In this document: one piece after another, positions 46,401 to 56,927 of the stretch
Position numbering within the stretch: the first letter of the stretch is position 1
Layout of the letters: each line of letters begins with the position of its first letter
NCBI RefSeq assembly: GCF_964355755.1
Contig: NC_092677.1
Span: 5,461,001 to 5,525,000 of the forward strand
DNA: 64,000 nucleotides
Reading direction: 5' to 3'
DNA from: Antedon mediterranea
Taxonomy: Eukaryota > Echinodermata > Crinoidea > Comatulida > Antedonidae
Translations under genes and position numbers: made by a program
The notes under the pieces: generated by a model
Told to the model about the DNA's origin: nothing
Databases searched by the model: none
Seen by the model: the letters and a program-made list of their open reading frames with translations, nothing else

Positions 46401-49400
46401 TTAATTAACAAAGGTGCCAAGTTTCATTGAAATAAAACAATTAGAATACCCTTTTGCTAAGGCATAAACTTAAACGCCCTGTTTATTTTTTTGTATTTGT
46501 CATTTCCTGTTATTTAACTTTAAAACCATCTTTTTCGAAACACTGATTGTAACAGCCAAAATGTTACACTGAGATATCTCTGGAAGTAGACATGGTATGA
46601 AAGATATTTTTCAGCATTTTAAATCTTGCATTATGTAGTTTCTGTATTTTTGAAAATCTCAAATTTGAAAATTCCGACTTATGTCTGATTTCCCTTGATT
46701 GTGCCACATATGCATTGTACAGATAAAATTAAAATAATAACTAGATTTTAATTCGTCATTTTGACGAATTATTGGTGATCTTTGTGATTGAAGATAAAAG
46801 CACAAAAACTGTTGGTTATCCATGCAAACGCAACATGCATGTATCTTAAAATATATAAGGGCAAAAAGTTGATGCGTACCATCTTATTGACCTGAAGTAT
46901 ATACACTAAATTGTGTCTACAGAATGTGTCATATAGAATATGCAGAATATTCTGTATATACTACAGTGAACTTTTTTTTACATGACGTCATCAAAGTAAA
47001 CATGAATTTTTGAAGATAATTGAACATATTAGAATTTGGAAGAAATGGATTCGTGCTCTTTTAAATGTGTAGAACTATGACAAAAGAGGTGAAAATCATA
47101 CTTTTTAAATTCAGCTGGCCACCATGACGTCACAACATCTGATAGGCACATTTTTTACACAAATTTATATCTACAAATTTAACAGCTTCCATAATAAACA
47201 TAAGGTCGCTTGTTATTCTGATAAGATGTGATAGCTTCAATATACAGTATATAGGTAAAATTATGCGACCCACATTATTCAATTTTGTCGACATGATGTT
47301 TTATCAAATAAAAAACTGTTGTGCTGTAGCCCATGAGAAAGATAATTGCTTGAGCAAAAGCCTATTGAATTAAATGACGAAAGACAAAAAAAAGTTCAGG
47401 GGGCCATGTGAAGATGTCACAAAATGTTGTACTTATTGGCTTTCATAATAAATTTTAAAAAATAGGGGTCACCTTTCATTATGAGGAGCTACAGAAATTT
47501 AAAATTGATTTTACACAACACCTTCAATTAAATTGCCTATTGACAAGCACATGATTTTTTAAGTAAGATATTTTCCACTTGGACTTTATAGAAATGAAAG
47601 GAATTTGGCACAAAAAAATTCAGTGAAAAAACGGAATTTCTTGAAAAAAATGCGTGCACATACATTTTTTTTTTCTTGATCCCTCAACTGAAGTTTATGT
47701 GTAGTGAATTTTGAAATTGAATTGAAATTTATATTTATACTGGGTAACCTCTTCAGTCAAAGACTGGTCTCCCAGAGGGCCCAGTTGGTGATCAGTGGCT
47801 GTGATGTACTAATACACCGGGGTAACCCCCTACTCGTCTCGAAAGATGTACAAGGTTCTTTAAAGTGCACACGAGCTAGATGTGTACACTGGACCTACGG
47901 TTTATAGTCCTTATCCGAGAAGACTCGTTCTACCACCAGAACCATGGAGTGAGTGAGCCTCGAACCCCTGCCGATGTTATGGCTACGTAATTACGGTTCC
48001 ACTGTCTTAACCGCTCGGCCACTCACTCACTAATTTAATTGATATCTGACAAGCAATGATTTATATGGTGATTTTACAAAATAGCAACCTGATGATGTCA
48101 CGGTCATAGCTTACTATGGCCAGGTTTTATTATGGGGAAGATATTGTGAAAACCATTGAGATTGAATTTTTTAAATAATTGGTACACAAAAATCTGTACA
48201 GAAAGAAATCAAAAGAATAAGATTTAAGATCACTTCTATATATAAATTTATGTAAGGGCAAAATTCAGTAAATCGCGCGTTACTTCTAGAATTTTTACTC
48301 GATGGTATACAGTATAATATAAAGTTGTTTCATACTTTTGGTACTGAATTTAACCACCTTACGTAACATTTGTTATTGACAATTAAAACGAATTTAGCTT
48401 CAACGATTTGCTCCAAATAGGGGTGTTTTCTGACCACTGTCTAATGGATGTCTATGCTGAAAATACCCGTATACAATAATATGAGGATGCTTTGCATTTA
48501 CCTATCTCCTTCTAAGATAATTACTTTTGATAGCTGAAAACCGGCTAAACAGCTTGAGTACAGCATCATAATGTTGAAGTCAAATTAAATTTCTTTAAAA
48601 AATACTATTTTAATAGGTTTAATATTCGTTTATACAAATGTATGGATTGGTGATGAATGCAGGTAAATTTATGGGCCCTTGGAGGATAAACTTAAAACCT
48701 TTAGATATAGTATTGCACTACTGTAGTTAGCTATACGGGATTGATAGTTGTTTTAGTATGTTATGTTTTCAATTGATTTGGTTTTATCTTCTTTCTTTTG
48801 CCTTTACACTTCTCTGTATCTAAAACTTTTTTTTTTGTATTTTATTGTTAGCACCTTTCCATTTAAATGAATGCTTATAGTATAGTCTACATTTTTCCAG
48901 GGAAAGTGATTTGCAACTATTTCTTGTAAAATGATCATGATTTTCATTAGAAAATTTAAAATATGATTTAAAGTATTCAGGTACATCTTCATTTAAACAC
49001 TTAAACACTAACGATGATCGTTTGAGATCAAATACATCACAAAGGTTTAACCAACCAAGTGATGTGAACATATCTTTAGAAGGTGTGAGGAAATGTGCAT
49101 TTAATATTAATCTTAAAGTTGATTTAAAGTTTACTGATTAATAAAGGGTTTAAGGATGGAAAGAGTTGCAAATACTTTCTTGGATACTGATTTCACATGG
49201 TCATGCCAAGTTAACTGGTCATCAATAACTACACCAAGACATTTAAATGTATTATCTCTATCTAATTCATAATTATTTACATTAATCTTGAAATCATGGT
49301 CTGATAATCAGCGATTTGTACCCAGAAGCATAATTTTAGTTTTCTCAATATTTATATTTGAATTTATTCTTTTTTATCCAATGGCAGATGTTTTGGATAT

Positions 49401-52400
49401 CTTCAGACATGGAATTTTCAATATTGCAAACATGTTTGTCAGCAATAGATAATGTGGTATCATCAGCAAACAATGATATACTGCCATGAGAAATTACTTG
49501 TGAAAGATCATTTATAAAAATAAGAAAAAATAGAGGTCCTAAAATTGAACCTTGGGGTACACCTACCGATAAATTCATTGGTTCAGATATCTTACCATTA
49601 AAGAATACACTTTGTTGTCTATTTGATAATATGATTTAAACCATTGAAGAGCATGTGATGAACAACCTATATTTTTAACCTTTTCTAATAAAATGGCATG
49701 ATTAACAGTGTTAAATGCCTTTCTCAGGTCTATAAAGGCAATACCTGTAAGTTTACCCTCATAAATATTTTTTAACCAATTGTCAGTCATTTGAATCAAT
49801 GATGTTTCTGTTGAATGACATTTTCTGAAACCAGATTGATTATTATCTAAAATATTAAAATAACTTAAAAAATCATAAAGATGCTTGTGTACAGCTTTTT
49901 CAATACATTTACTAACACATGATAGTCTTTCAGAAGTAATAATTCCCAGGGTGCTACATCTATGAATTACCATGTCTATATATTCGATCCTGTAAACGAC
50001 ACCAGTTTTTTACGCTGAAATTACTATGTGTATTCGAGAACCATCTGTGGGTACGAACTAGATGGTACGAGAGTGAAGCAAGCGTACCATCTAGAATACT
50101 AATAATATTATTTCATAAAACCTCATTTATAACATACTCTATTGTATTGTGGTAATTCTACAGAAGTAGTAATAGTACTGAAGAAAATCTGGAGTTGAAC
50201 AATTTACCAGAACACCAAGGAACATCTGGTGGAAATGCAGAAAATGTTTCTAAATATGAAGGTAAACTTAGCCATTATTATCTTTAATAACATACAGTAG
50301 ATAAAAACTTTTGAAAACCATGTGTTTAATTCCCCTACATTTTATAAATTAAGGGTTATCCTTTTCACATTTGCTCACCATCTATTATTGAGACCACTTT
50401 ATTTGTATTTTCTTTTTAGTGGTTGAGAAAGATTATTTAGAGAGTATATTTAGGAAATAGATCGGCCATCTTGTAATTCTTTAACATATACAATTATAAA
50501 TTTAATTATTCATGATTTCTGCCTTAACCTGATATAAAAATCATAAATTTAAGGCAGAAATCATGAATAATGCATGATCTTAATTCTATTTTCACTAATT
50601 TGGTCTCACCTAAAAGTGGTCTCAACATATTAAACATGAAATGTGGAAACCTGCAAAGGACAGTAGTCTAGCCTAATTACAGTTTATGAATAGCATTCAC
50701 CTTTGATTTTGGTTATAAACGAATTATAAAAGTGAATTAAGACAAAAATAGTGACTTTGAGATACATTTATTGTTTTACCTAATTTTGCCAAATACCATA
50801 CTGTTTGGTATCGTTAGATAGATTTCACTTCAGAGCTGTTACAATGTTTAAGAATGCGCCATCTGTGTCAAATGTATAGTTTGATTAATTATTCTACTAC
50901 ACACAATTTATATTGCAATAACTAAAATCATAATAAAAAAGAGATGTTAGACGTTAACAAGCTTCTTCATCTTGTCTTTTTTATGTCAACCGGTAGAGAA
51001 TTGCATAAGGACTAAAAACTGATCTATGGCAATATGATTTTGGACAAAATTGATTTTGGTGGGAACCCTTTAAACTTGTTCTAAGTTCACTGTAGTAATA
51101 GTGCAAATATTCGATTTTCCGTGCTTCTTTTAAATATGACATACAGAGCTAAAGCCAATGGAAACTAATTTCTTCTGAGCTGTGGAAGGATTAAATTGGA
51201 TCGTCCTGAATGTATTGTAATTTTGCACAGTATTTTATAGGTTTCGAAATAAAAAGGTGTGTCAGTTGTTCGTAATTAGACCAAATTTAACATTGAAATT
51301 ATTGAAAGACATATTATGCTGTACCCAAAAAAAACATAATATACATATGATTTTGAACAGTATATATAGCAATTATACCATATACCGTAAAACATTTTTA
51401 GTACTCTCAGGTGGTCTTCGAGATAGGCTTTACCTGCCAATTTTCAATATTGTGATCAAAATACAATTTTAAGCTGTAAAAGGGATGTACGATATAATTC
51501 GATCATACATTATATCTGTATCATTCGGGCATTAAATCACGTTGTTACTTTGATATTCAAATAGGCTATCTTGAAAAGACCACTTGAAAATAAGCATAGT
51601 GGGCTTGATTTCGAGGGTGCTTCTTTTTTTAGATGTGTGCTTTTCAAAATTAATCTCGGGCTTCTTTTCAAGGTTTTACGGTATATTTATTTATTTGAAA
51701 ATGAGGAAAAGATTACTGCTAATGTACATTGTTGAAACAGATTCAGAATTTGCTGCAAAGATACCATAGTGATTTGACAATCAATTCTGTGTCATCTTTT
51801 CATATATAGTTTTTATTGCAAATAATAACTTTGCATTTTGTGACATACAAGTCCTGTAAGTGTAATGCAGTAGACTATGATATGTTCATAAAATAGGCCG
51901 GCTGTTCCAACTTTGCTTTATCAATAATGTTCCCATATAGTTATTATTAAATTGTTTGCTCTCATAGCTATAACTTGTCTAAGACTATTTTATGTATTAT
52001 TTTTGTTTTTTCAGACAAAAATGAAATGTAATGGTATTTGATGATTTTTTTTTCAAGAATTGAATGTGCATTTACTGAAAAAAAACTATGCTTATGATTT
52101 ACTTGATCAAATATTTATTATTATATTTAAATAGGAATTAATTTAAAACTACACAACACAAAATGTTTTGTATGTGTAAAAACATAGTTAATACAAGAAT
52201 GGCTTTATCATTATAATATTCAGTATTCATTTATCAATGGTCAAACACAGTAAAATATGTACATGGTTTGAAATTGAATTGAATTTTCTTTCCAGTTAAG
52301 TTTATCATCAATTATTGTATCTAAATATGTATGATGTTTTACAATCTCATGTTTTACAATCTCAACCTTATCATTCATAATTGTCAGCTCACTGTGGTTT

Positions 52401-55400
52401 TTATAATAATACTGTATACCATTTTCCTTTCAACATGTTACTGTTGCTAGCCTACTTTTCTTGCTGTATTTTACCATGATGTATCTTCACTGTGTGATAT
52501 TTGAATTTTTTCTGCTATCTTTTGCCATATATTAAACAGGTTTCTTCATTGCTGGTTTATTTTTGTCACTGTCTTCTACAATGCATTGATATTACCCATA
52601 TTTACATTCTTTTTCATACAATTCATTTTCATTACAGATATGCCATTAGTCATACACTGTATTACAGTATACAAAATCAGTGTGAATTCATTCTGCTGTT
52701 GTTGTTAAGTAAGTTAGGAAAGGAAAAGTATGATTAGAAGTAAACAGTGAAATTTTAACACAAAAGATTTCATAATTTCCAACTATTTGTTCATTTTAAT
52801 ATAAATATAATAATCCTATACAGTATATTGTATGTGTTTTCCTGATGAATATTAAAGCAATTGAGTTTAGATTACATTAAGAGTTTCATCAAAACATTAT
52901 ACAGGTAAAATATTATAACTGAAAACATGAATTAATATTATTATAATCCTCATTTAATTATATTATATTTTAAGTATATTGTATTGTGGTAACCTTACAG
53001 AAGTGGTAATACAAGTGGTAAAAAGGGCAATAGAATAGATGATACTGACAGTGTACATGCCCCTGTTGAACCTAAAGCTGATCATGAATCTAGGAACAGT
53101 GCAGAGGTTGGCTATACGTATTTGTTATTACAGTACTTAAAAATAAAATATTTAGAAATAAAAAGCTGATAGTTGTAGAAATTATTTTTGTTTTATACAC
53201 ATCCACATTATGTAAATAATTTATTTGTTGTTTTTTTACTTGGATTTCAATTTAAGCCACTGCCGTTTTATTAGTTTAAAAAAGTGAAATTTTATTCAAA
53301 TAATAATCACTAAATTTATGGTGGTGTATGAACAAAATGTGAACATGCCATAAATGTTGATAAAAGAGTAGTTATATATTTATCCATGTACAGAAATTCA
53401 AATAAGACTGAATCAACTTTATAAGAATGAAACACTATATATATTTTTTCTTTCAAAGACAAATCCTGATGATGAAGATGAAACTACTAAACCTTTATTG
53501 GAAAATGTAAAGAAATTAAATACTATTGAAGAGGAAGGTAAACACCGTTTAAAAAAAAATAAGATACAAACTGTTACAAAGTTTAATGTTATGTTTTGTT
53601 TTTTTTTAATGTTTTTTGTTCATTTATCAAATATTCTTAATTACATTAAATATATTTCATTTTACCGAATGGACTTTTTTTCCATTGCATGAATATAAAA
53701 GCATTCATTATTTGTTTTTATAACACAATTAATTCACTGCTAAACCAAGGCCTAAACCATGTGAAAATGCAGCCTTCAATGTTGGACACGGGGTAGAACA
53801 ATTATAGACGACGTAAGGGCAAAATTATAGTAAACAATGTTGGTACATACTTTTGGTACTGATTTTAACTACCTACTGTAACCCTCTCAGTATGTTATAT
53901 TTTGCATGACATAGATATACTGTATTTATTCAAATAAATGATACCTCCCCCCCCCCTCCTAATAGACACCACCCACATAACTTTATTTTTTTCCTCAAAT
54001 AAACACCCAGCCACATGCATACAGTATTGTATTATAACATTTAGGCCAAGCCCCAGAAACCTATATAAATATACATACTGTAATAACAGGAATGATCTCC
54101 CACTAAAATAACAGATGTGACAGTCTTGTCTATTCATATGTTTATTTTGCTTTGCGTTTCTAGAAAATTCAACTAAAGAGCAAGCAAGACGGAATTGTTT
54201 TGATAAAAAATCATTTTTTAACCAAAAAATAGATAAATCGGATTAAAAAAATCTAGGAAATGCTACTGAAGGTAAACTTTAAAATATCTTTAACACTTTT
54301 TTATACATAAACGGTGGAATATGAAGTTTAATGTTATGCTTGTTTTTGTTTTTTTGTCTTGTGTGGGTTTGACCCACCTTTATTATAATACTCTGTTAAA
54401 ATATTATATTTGTAAGCATATTTTTTCTTCTCATTTTAATGTTACGTTAAAAGTAGTTAAAATATAAATTAAAATATATTAAATAAGTAACAAAATGGCA
54501 ATAAAAAGACGATAAAAATTGATTAAAAACGTACTATTGACAGTTGTCATTATTCTATAATGTTCGTGTTCGTGTAGAGAGGCTATAAACTCAGGGGAGG
54601 AATATAAAATACCCTCTTTTTTCACCAAGACAAAAATGGATGAGATGAGTAAGAAGAATGCAAAAGTTTGAAAATAAGATAGTTAGAATGGAATGATCTC
54701 TTAATGGAAACCGTAAGGTTAGAGTCCGTACACTGTCCAGGTCCAAGATATTATTTTGGCTCTGTGTGTATGTGCGACGCTTCATACCCGGATTGAATCT
54801 TTTTTTTTTTAAAGTATAAAAAAAAAAAAAAACTTTATACATCAATATTAAAATATTTGTATATCTATTCAATTCAATATATATATACATATATATATTA
54901 CATAGCCTATGCAAATACGTGAACATGATTGGTTGAAACTGCATCACATGACTACTGCTGCGAGGTTCGTAAATCGTATATTTCCTCTAATTTTCGCGTC
55001 ATTATCGTGTCCCTGTCATTTAAACATATAAAATCCAGTAAATTCTCAAGTACGATTATATTGACTGTGTAATTTTCGTGTGGCAACATTCGCGTTTGGC
55101 GATAAATAAACAAAAGTCGTCTACTGAGACTTGAACTCGCAAAGATTAGTCCACATCATCACGAGACAACGTTTTACCCGCTGCACCACCTAACTTGCTT
55201 GAAGAAATTAATCAACTAAACTTTTTAAACTATGCATACATAGCGCCCTCATTTGTTATTCGCCCTCCATAGATGTGATGAAAGACCGTTTGTGATTGGT
55301 CAATACTCACGGTAGTAACCTGGTACGCGCGGCGCGCAGAACATCCGGTGATTCGGCTCGAAGAAGATGAATTATTATTTATTCGGCCTACCTGATAATA

Positions 55401-56115
55401 TTATTATTATTAATGTAGGCTTATTGATAGAAATTCTTGGGAATATATTTCCGAGAGCAAAATATATTCCTGAGAGCAAAATATCATTCCCTCCCTGTCA
55501 AATCTTATATTTCACCTCTAAGCAGGCAATATCTGTATAATATATCATACATACAGTATACTCATACAGGCACAGAAAAAAAAAATCAAAACGGTAAAGA
55601 TGGAAAAGTTGCCACAACCGAGATTCTGCTTGATATGCAATTTTCTTAACCTTTATAACTATCAAAACGTACTAAAGTTTTTCTTTTACGTTAGCCAATT
55701 TTTGTTCAGCTTTAATAAAGTTACATGCTTGTTCATATTTTATTAAATTGGAAAGTTCCGTTTTGTATACGTTCCATATTGTTTGTGAAACATTTTCTTC
55801 ATTTAATGAATTATTATGTTAAACATGACTTATATGCTTGTTTACAGATTTGTGATTGTACCTTAATGTAACATCAGTTATATTTTTACTGTTCAAGATG
55901 ATTTTGTACTGGGTTTGGTCTACTACTCCCAACTAGTCATTCATTCATAGAAATATTGATGAAAAAAGTCTATCTGGTGGTGACTATAGAGTGGACCCGA
56001 TGATGAGTTTAGTTAAGTATTTTGAATATTTCTGTTTGTATACAATGTTTAATGTTTCTAACCTATACGTATCACAGGTTCTGATAAAGATGAAAGTTCT
56101 TTCACTGCTATATAA
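37100..56115 (+). CDS. Immunoglobulin-superfamily type I membrane protein (5' end missing)
   Basis: Exons: 37100-37438 (Ig1), 37545-37853 (Ig2), 38099-38152 (remnant), 39090-39314 and 43454-43669 (short Ig-like), 45431-45517 (transmembrane), 46030-46051 (22 nt), then tail exons 50164-50261 or 53001-53106 plus 53459-53537, and ends 54164-54246 or 56078-56115. All ectodomain exons are phase 1-1, so any subset keeps frame. The TM exon leaves phase 1, the 22-nt exon converts to phase 2, and both tail exons enter in phase 2. Ig2 is canonical (VTFTCSV, ITWYKDGQ, DGGRYTCKAE); Ig1 has VITCNY, IKW and FQCQI. After the TM comes a stop-transfer CKKRPSSR. This suggests a cell-surface receptor or adhesion protein. 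No ITIM/ITAM motif is seen. No signal-peptide exon was found upstream, so the N-terminus is missing or displaced by insertions. The introns are loaded with transposons. Confidence 0.82.
37545..37853 (+). CDS. Ig domain 2 exon
   Basis: 309 nt, acceptor TTTCACAG, donor GATATA/GTATGT, phase 1-1. INEGQSVTFTCSV, YITWYKDGQTVN, VLKIKSATEEDGGRYTCKAE: a textbook C2/I-set domain. Confidence 0.9.
38099..38152 (+). CDS. 54-nt remnant of a short Ig-like exon
   Basis: Acceptor TTTTTTAG, donor GAAG/GTAATT, phase 1-1. It encodes (N)VTVKKPNDTTTLKNCEE: its start matches the start, and its end the end, of exons 39090-39314 and 43454-43669, with the middle missing. Still in frame, so may be used as a mini-exon. 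Confidence 0.6.
38153..39089. other. Intron of the Ig gene
   Basis: AT-rich, no mobile element recognised. Confidence 0.5.
39090..39314 (+). CDS. Short Ig-like exon, copy 1
   Basis: 225 nt, phase 1-1. DIHITFTSEDGLATCTAEGH, PKPSSVLILQEGE, SLTCYAENGK, KTMTLENCTKG: a truncated Ig-like fold of ~75 residues with two Cys and no core Trp. Copy 2 is at 43454-43669. Confidence 0.8.
40708..41208. mobile_element. Nested 501-bp MITE (hAT/P-like), 7-bp TSD
   Basis: Perfect inverted ends CAAAGAACTTATAACACAAG (about 32 bp). GTTTGAC direct repeats lie at 40701-40707 and 41209-41215. The interior is built of a three-copy minisatellite. Confidence 0.78.
40842..41104 (+). repeat. Three-copy minisatellite, 86-91-bp unit
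   Basis: Copies begin at 40842, 40928 and 41019 with AGTCAATTACTCTA and share CTCTATGATTTTGACTTTCT and GATGCGGGCGCCCTACTCC. Confidence 0.85.
42470..42950 (-). pseudogene. CR1/Jockey-like LINE, RT C-terminal fragment
   Basis: The minus strand encodes YCNIVRANTYISNLSKLQII, QKKAIRIISGAPPRSHSSHL, NLLKLIDIN, HNYPTRSRTDIHIP and SIRYSGPSMMNSLP to a stop. This is the usual region after the RT core (LQKKAIRII...YNTR...S-R--GP--WNSLP). It is truncated upstream at about 42950; AT-rich 3' sequence runs to about 42100. Confidence 0.75.
43454..43669 (+). CDS. Short Ig-like exon, copy 2
   Basis: 216 nt, phase 1-1. DITVTFTSEDGLATCTAEGH, PKPSSVLILQDGEVVKKGE, YLTCYAENEK, DTTTLENSKEG. DNA is nearly identical to copy 1 over the first ~110 nt, which suggests recent duplication or gene conversion. 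Confidence 0.8.
43670..44741. other. Intron of the Ig gene with decayed repeats
   Basis: Contains hairpin-like AAAGATTCTTTTAAAGATTCTT (44511-44541 region) and CCC-rich AATAAGACACCC / AATAAGCACCCCC words related to the next MITE. The 71-codon frame at 43910 has no known domain. Confidence 0.4.
44744..45321. mobile_element. Mariner-like MITE, TA TSD (578 bp)
   Basis: The left end CCGTATTGTTCCTAATAAAC and reversed right end CCGTATTGTCCCTAATAAAC (one mismatch) continue into GCCCC, flanked by TA at 44742-44743 and 45322-45323. Interior non-coding. Confidence 0.7.
45431..46051 (+). CDS. Transmembrane exon (45431-45517) and 22-nt juxtamembrane exon (46030-46051)
   Basis: The TM exon reads GSGSSYIVPICFAMVVVVVL then TVVVICLLL (AG acceptors at 45430 or 45436, both in frame; donor CTTT/GTAAGT). 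The next exon (ATGAAG/GCAAGAAG...GCAG/GTGAGT) gives CKKRPSS and shifts the phase from 1 to 2, exactly what exons 50164 and 53001 require. Confidence 0.78.
46741..48240 (-). mobile_element. Diverged Helentron/HINE in reverse orientation, split by SINE copy 2
   Basis: On the minus strand the 3' end is hairpin AATTCGTC-ATTTT-GACGAATT (46750-46770) then CTAG (46741-46744). GCATGTTGCGTTTGC and GATGTTGTGACGTCAT are shared with the 20.3-27.5 kb family. The 5' end is not clear; a related GATGATGTCACGG block is at 48093. It lies in an Ig-gene intron. Confidence 0.6.
47717..48029 (-). mobile_element. tRNA-derived SINE, copy 2
   Basis: Nearly identical to 27963-28266: the same TGGCCGAGCGG box A and GGTTCGAGGCT box B on the minus strand, and the same ATTTATACTGGGTAACCTCT 3' region on the plus strand. 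Confidence 0.8.
48804..49973 (-). pseudogene. CR1/Jockey-like LINE reverse transcriptase fragment
   Basis: Minus frames: KCIEKAVHKHLYDFLSYFNI, LDNNQSGFRKCHSTETSLIQ, GIAFIDLRKAFNTVNHAILL (RT A motif, here FIDLRKAFNTV), SVGVPQGSILGPLFFLIFIN (motif B) and SLFADDTTL (FADD catalytic motif C); then, after frameshifts, LGWLNLCDVFDLKRSSLVFK. Multiple frame breaks show a dead 5'-truncated copy. Confidence 0.85.
50164..50261 (+). CDS. Cytoplasmic tail exon, alternative a
   Basis: 98 nt, phase 2 in, phase 1 out: (R)SSNSTEENLELNNLPEHQ, GTSGGNAENVSKYE. The last 25 bp of the upstream intron (TTGTATTGTGGTAA-TTCTACAG) resemble those before exon 53001, so the two are duplicates. Confidence 0.65.
50506..50570. 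repeat. Perfect 22-bp-stem hairpin in an intron
   Basis: TTATTCATGATTTCTGCCTT(AA) at 50506-50527 and its exact complement at 50549-50570 with a 21-nt loop, about 250 nt after tail exon a. It could be a MITE relic or an RNA structure. Confidence 0.7.
53001..53537 (+). CDS. Cytoplasmic tail exons, alternative b (53001-53106, 53459-53537)
   Basis: First exon: phase 2 in, 0 out, SGNTSGKKGNRIDDTDSVHA then PVEPKADHESRNSAE; its donor GAG/GTTGGC is weak. Second: phase 0 in, 1 out, TNPDDEDETTKPLLENVKKL then NTIEEE. Hydrophilic and acidic; no known motif. Confidence 0.6.
54164..54246 (+). CDS. Terminal exon candidate 1
   Basis: Acceptor TTTCTAG, phase 1 in: (E)NSTKEQARRNCFDKKSFF then NQKIDKSD and TAA. 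A donor-like ACTGAAG/GTAAAC lies 24 nt beyond the stop, so this may be a former internal exon. AATAAA is at 54500. Confidence 0.5.
54247..56077. other. 3' intron or intergenic region of the Ig gene
   Basis: Contains AT microsatellite (54880-54900), a poly-T/poly-A pair (54800-54833) and the SINE head. No further exon was proven. Confidence 0.4.
55113..55200 (-). mobile_element. tRNA-like SINE head
   Basis: Minus strand: AGGTGGTGCAGCGGGTAAAA (box A-like) then GCGAGTTCAAGTCTCAG (box B-like) about 40 nt later. No full tRNA fold was confirmed, so a SINE head or tRNA relic. Confidence 0.45.
56078..56115 (+). CDS. Terminal exon candidate 2
   Basis: Acceptor ATCACAG, phase 1 in: (G)SDKDESSFTAI and TAA. 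AATAAA at 56179-56184, 64 nt downstream, supports this as the main 3' end. Confidence 0.55.
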
Positions 56116-56178
56116 TTAATTTAACAAGTTTTAAACTGTAAATACTTATTTTCAATTCAATTCACTTCTTTGATTTTC

Positions 56179-56184
56179 AATAAA
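56179..56184 (+). terminator. Poly(A) signal AATAAA for the Ig gene
   Basis: AATAAA in TTTTCAATAAAAATATAA, 64 nt past the stop at 56115. Confidence 0.5.
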
Positions 56185-56876
56185 AATATAAATGTATTTT
56201 TTATACAATATAATTTGTTTCCCAAATAACCACTCAGTTTCTTTTATTTCAATGACTAATTGCATTCATTTTTTCCTCCTCCTTAGGAAAAGTGTATATA
56301 TACAGTAAATATTTGCTTTTAACATAAAGATATGTGATGTACAAGTAATTAATATTATTTATAAGAGTGTGTCATCATAATAAAAATATGAATATAAATG
56401 GCATGCAGTGATACCACCATATGGATATAATAAGTGTGTGGCAGGCACAATATATTCTATCACTCCTCAACCAAAGTTATGTATAATCCTTTATTTCAGT
56501 ATTAATGTATAATTTGTCACCACATCTTTCAAGCAAAGCTGAAATACAATTTAGTACTAATATTTGATATAAAAGTGGAATATGATATAAGTATTGCATT
56601 GGCTCTGTTGACATTGATGCTTCATTGGATGCGGTAAATAACAATAAGCAAGTTACTGTTTAGCCAAATCTTGGTTCACTTCAATGGTTAAGGCTCTCTT
56701 ACTTAGCTTTTAAAAACGGAGAGTGATACTGGATGTTAAAATGAAATATAAAAAAACACTTGAGTAGTGTGGCAGTCTGTTGTGCATGAAGCCCTTGACC
56801 AGGACAAATAGTCAAAATAAAGTGAGCAGGTACTTTATTTTTAATTATAATTTTTAATGAGTTATAAGTTGTGTAA

Positions 56877-56882
56877 TTTATT
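56877..56882 (-). terminator. Poly(A) signal AATAAA (minus) of the WD40 gene
   Basis: TTTATT on the plus strand, about 46 nt beyond the stop codon (56928-56930). A second one lies at 56834-56839. Confidence 0.5.
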
Positions 56883-56927
56883 TTTTAGTGTAGGGTTTTT
56901 TGTTCTAAAAAATGCCACTATCAACAC

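Noticed and set aside
54164-54270. Internal exon ending at the donor-like ACTGAAG/GTAAAC
   Set aside because: An in-frame TAA at 54244-54246 precedes the donor, so it can only be a terminal exon in this frame.
55928-56012. Possible exon NIDEKSLSGGDYRVDPMMSL of the Ig gene
   Set aside because: Entry phase 2 and exit phase 0 fit no neighbouring exon except by skipping; not supported.
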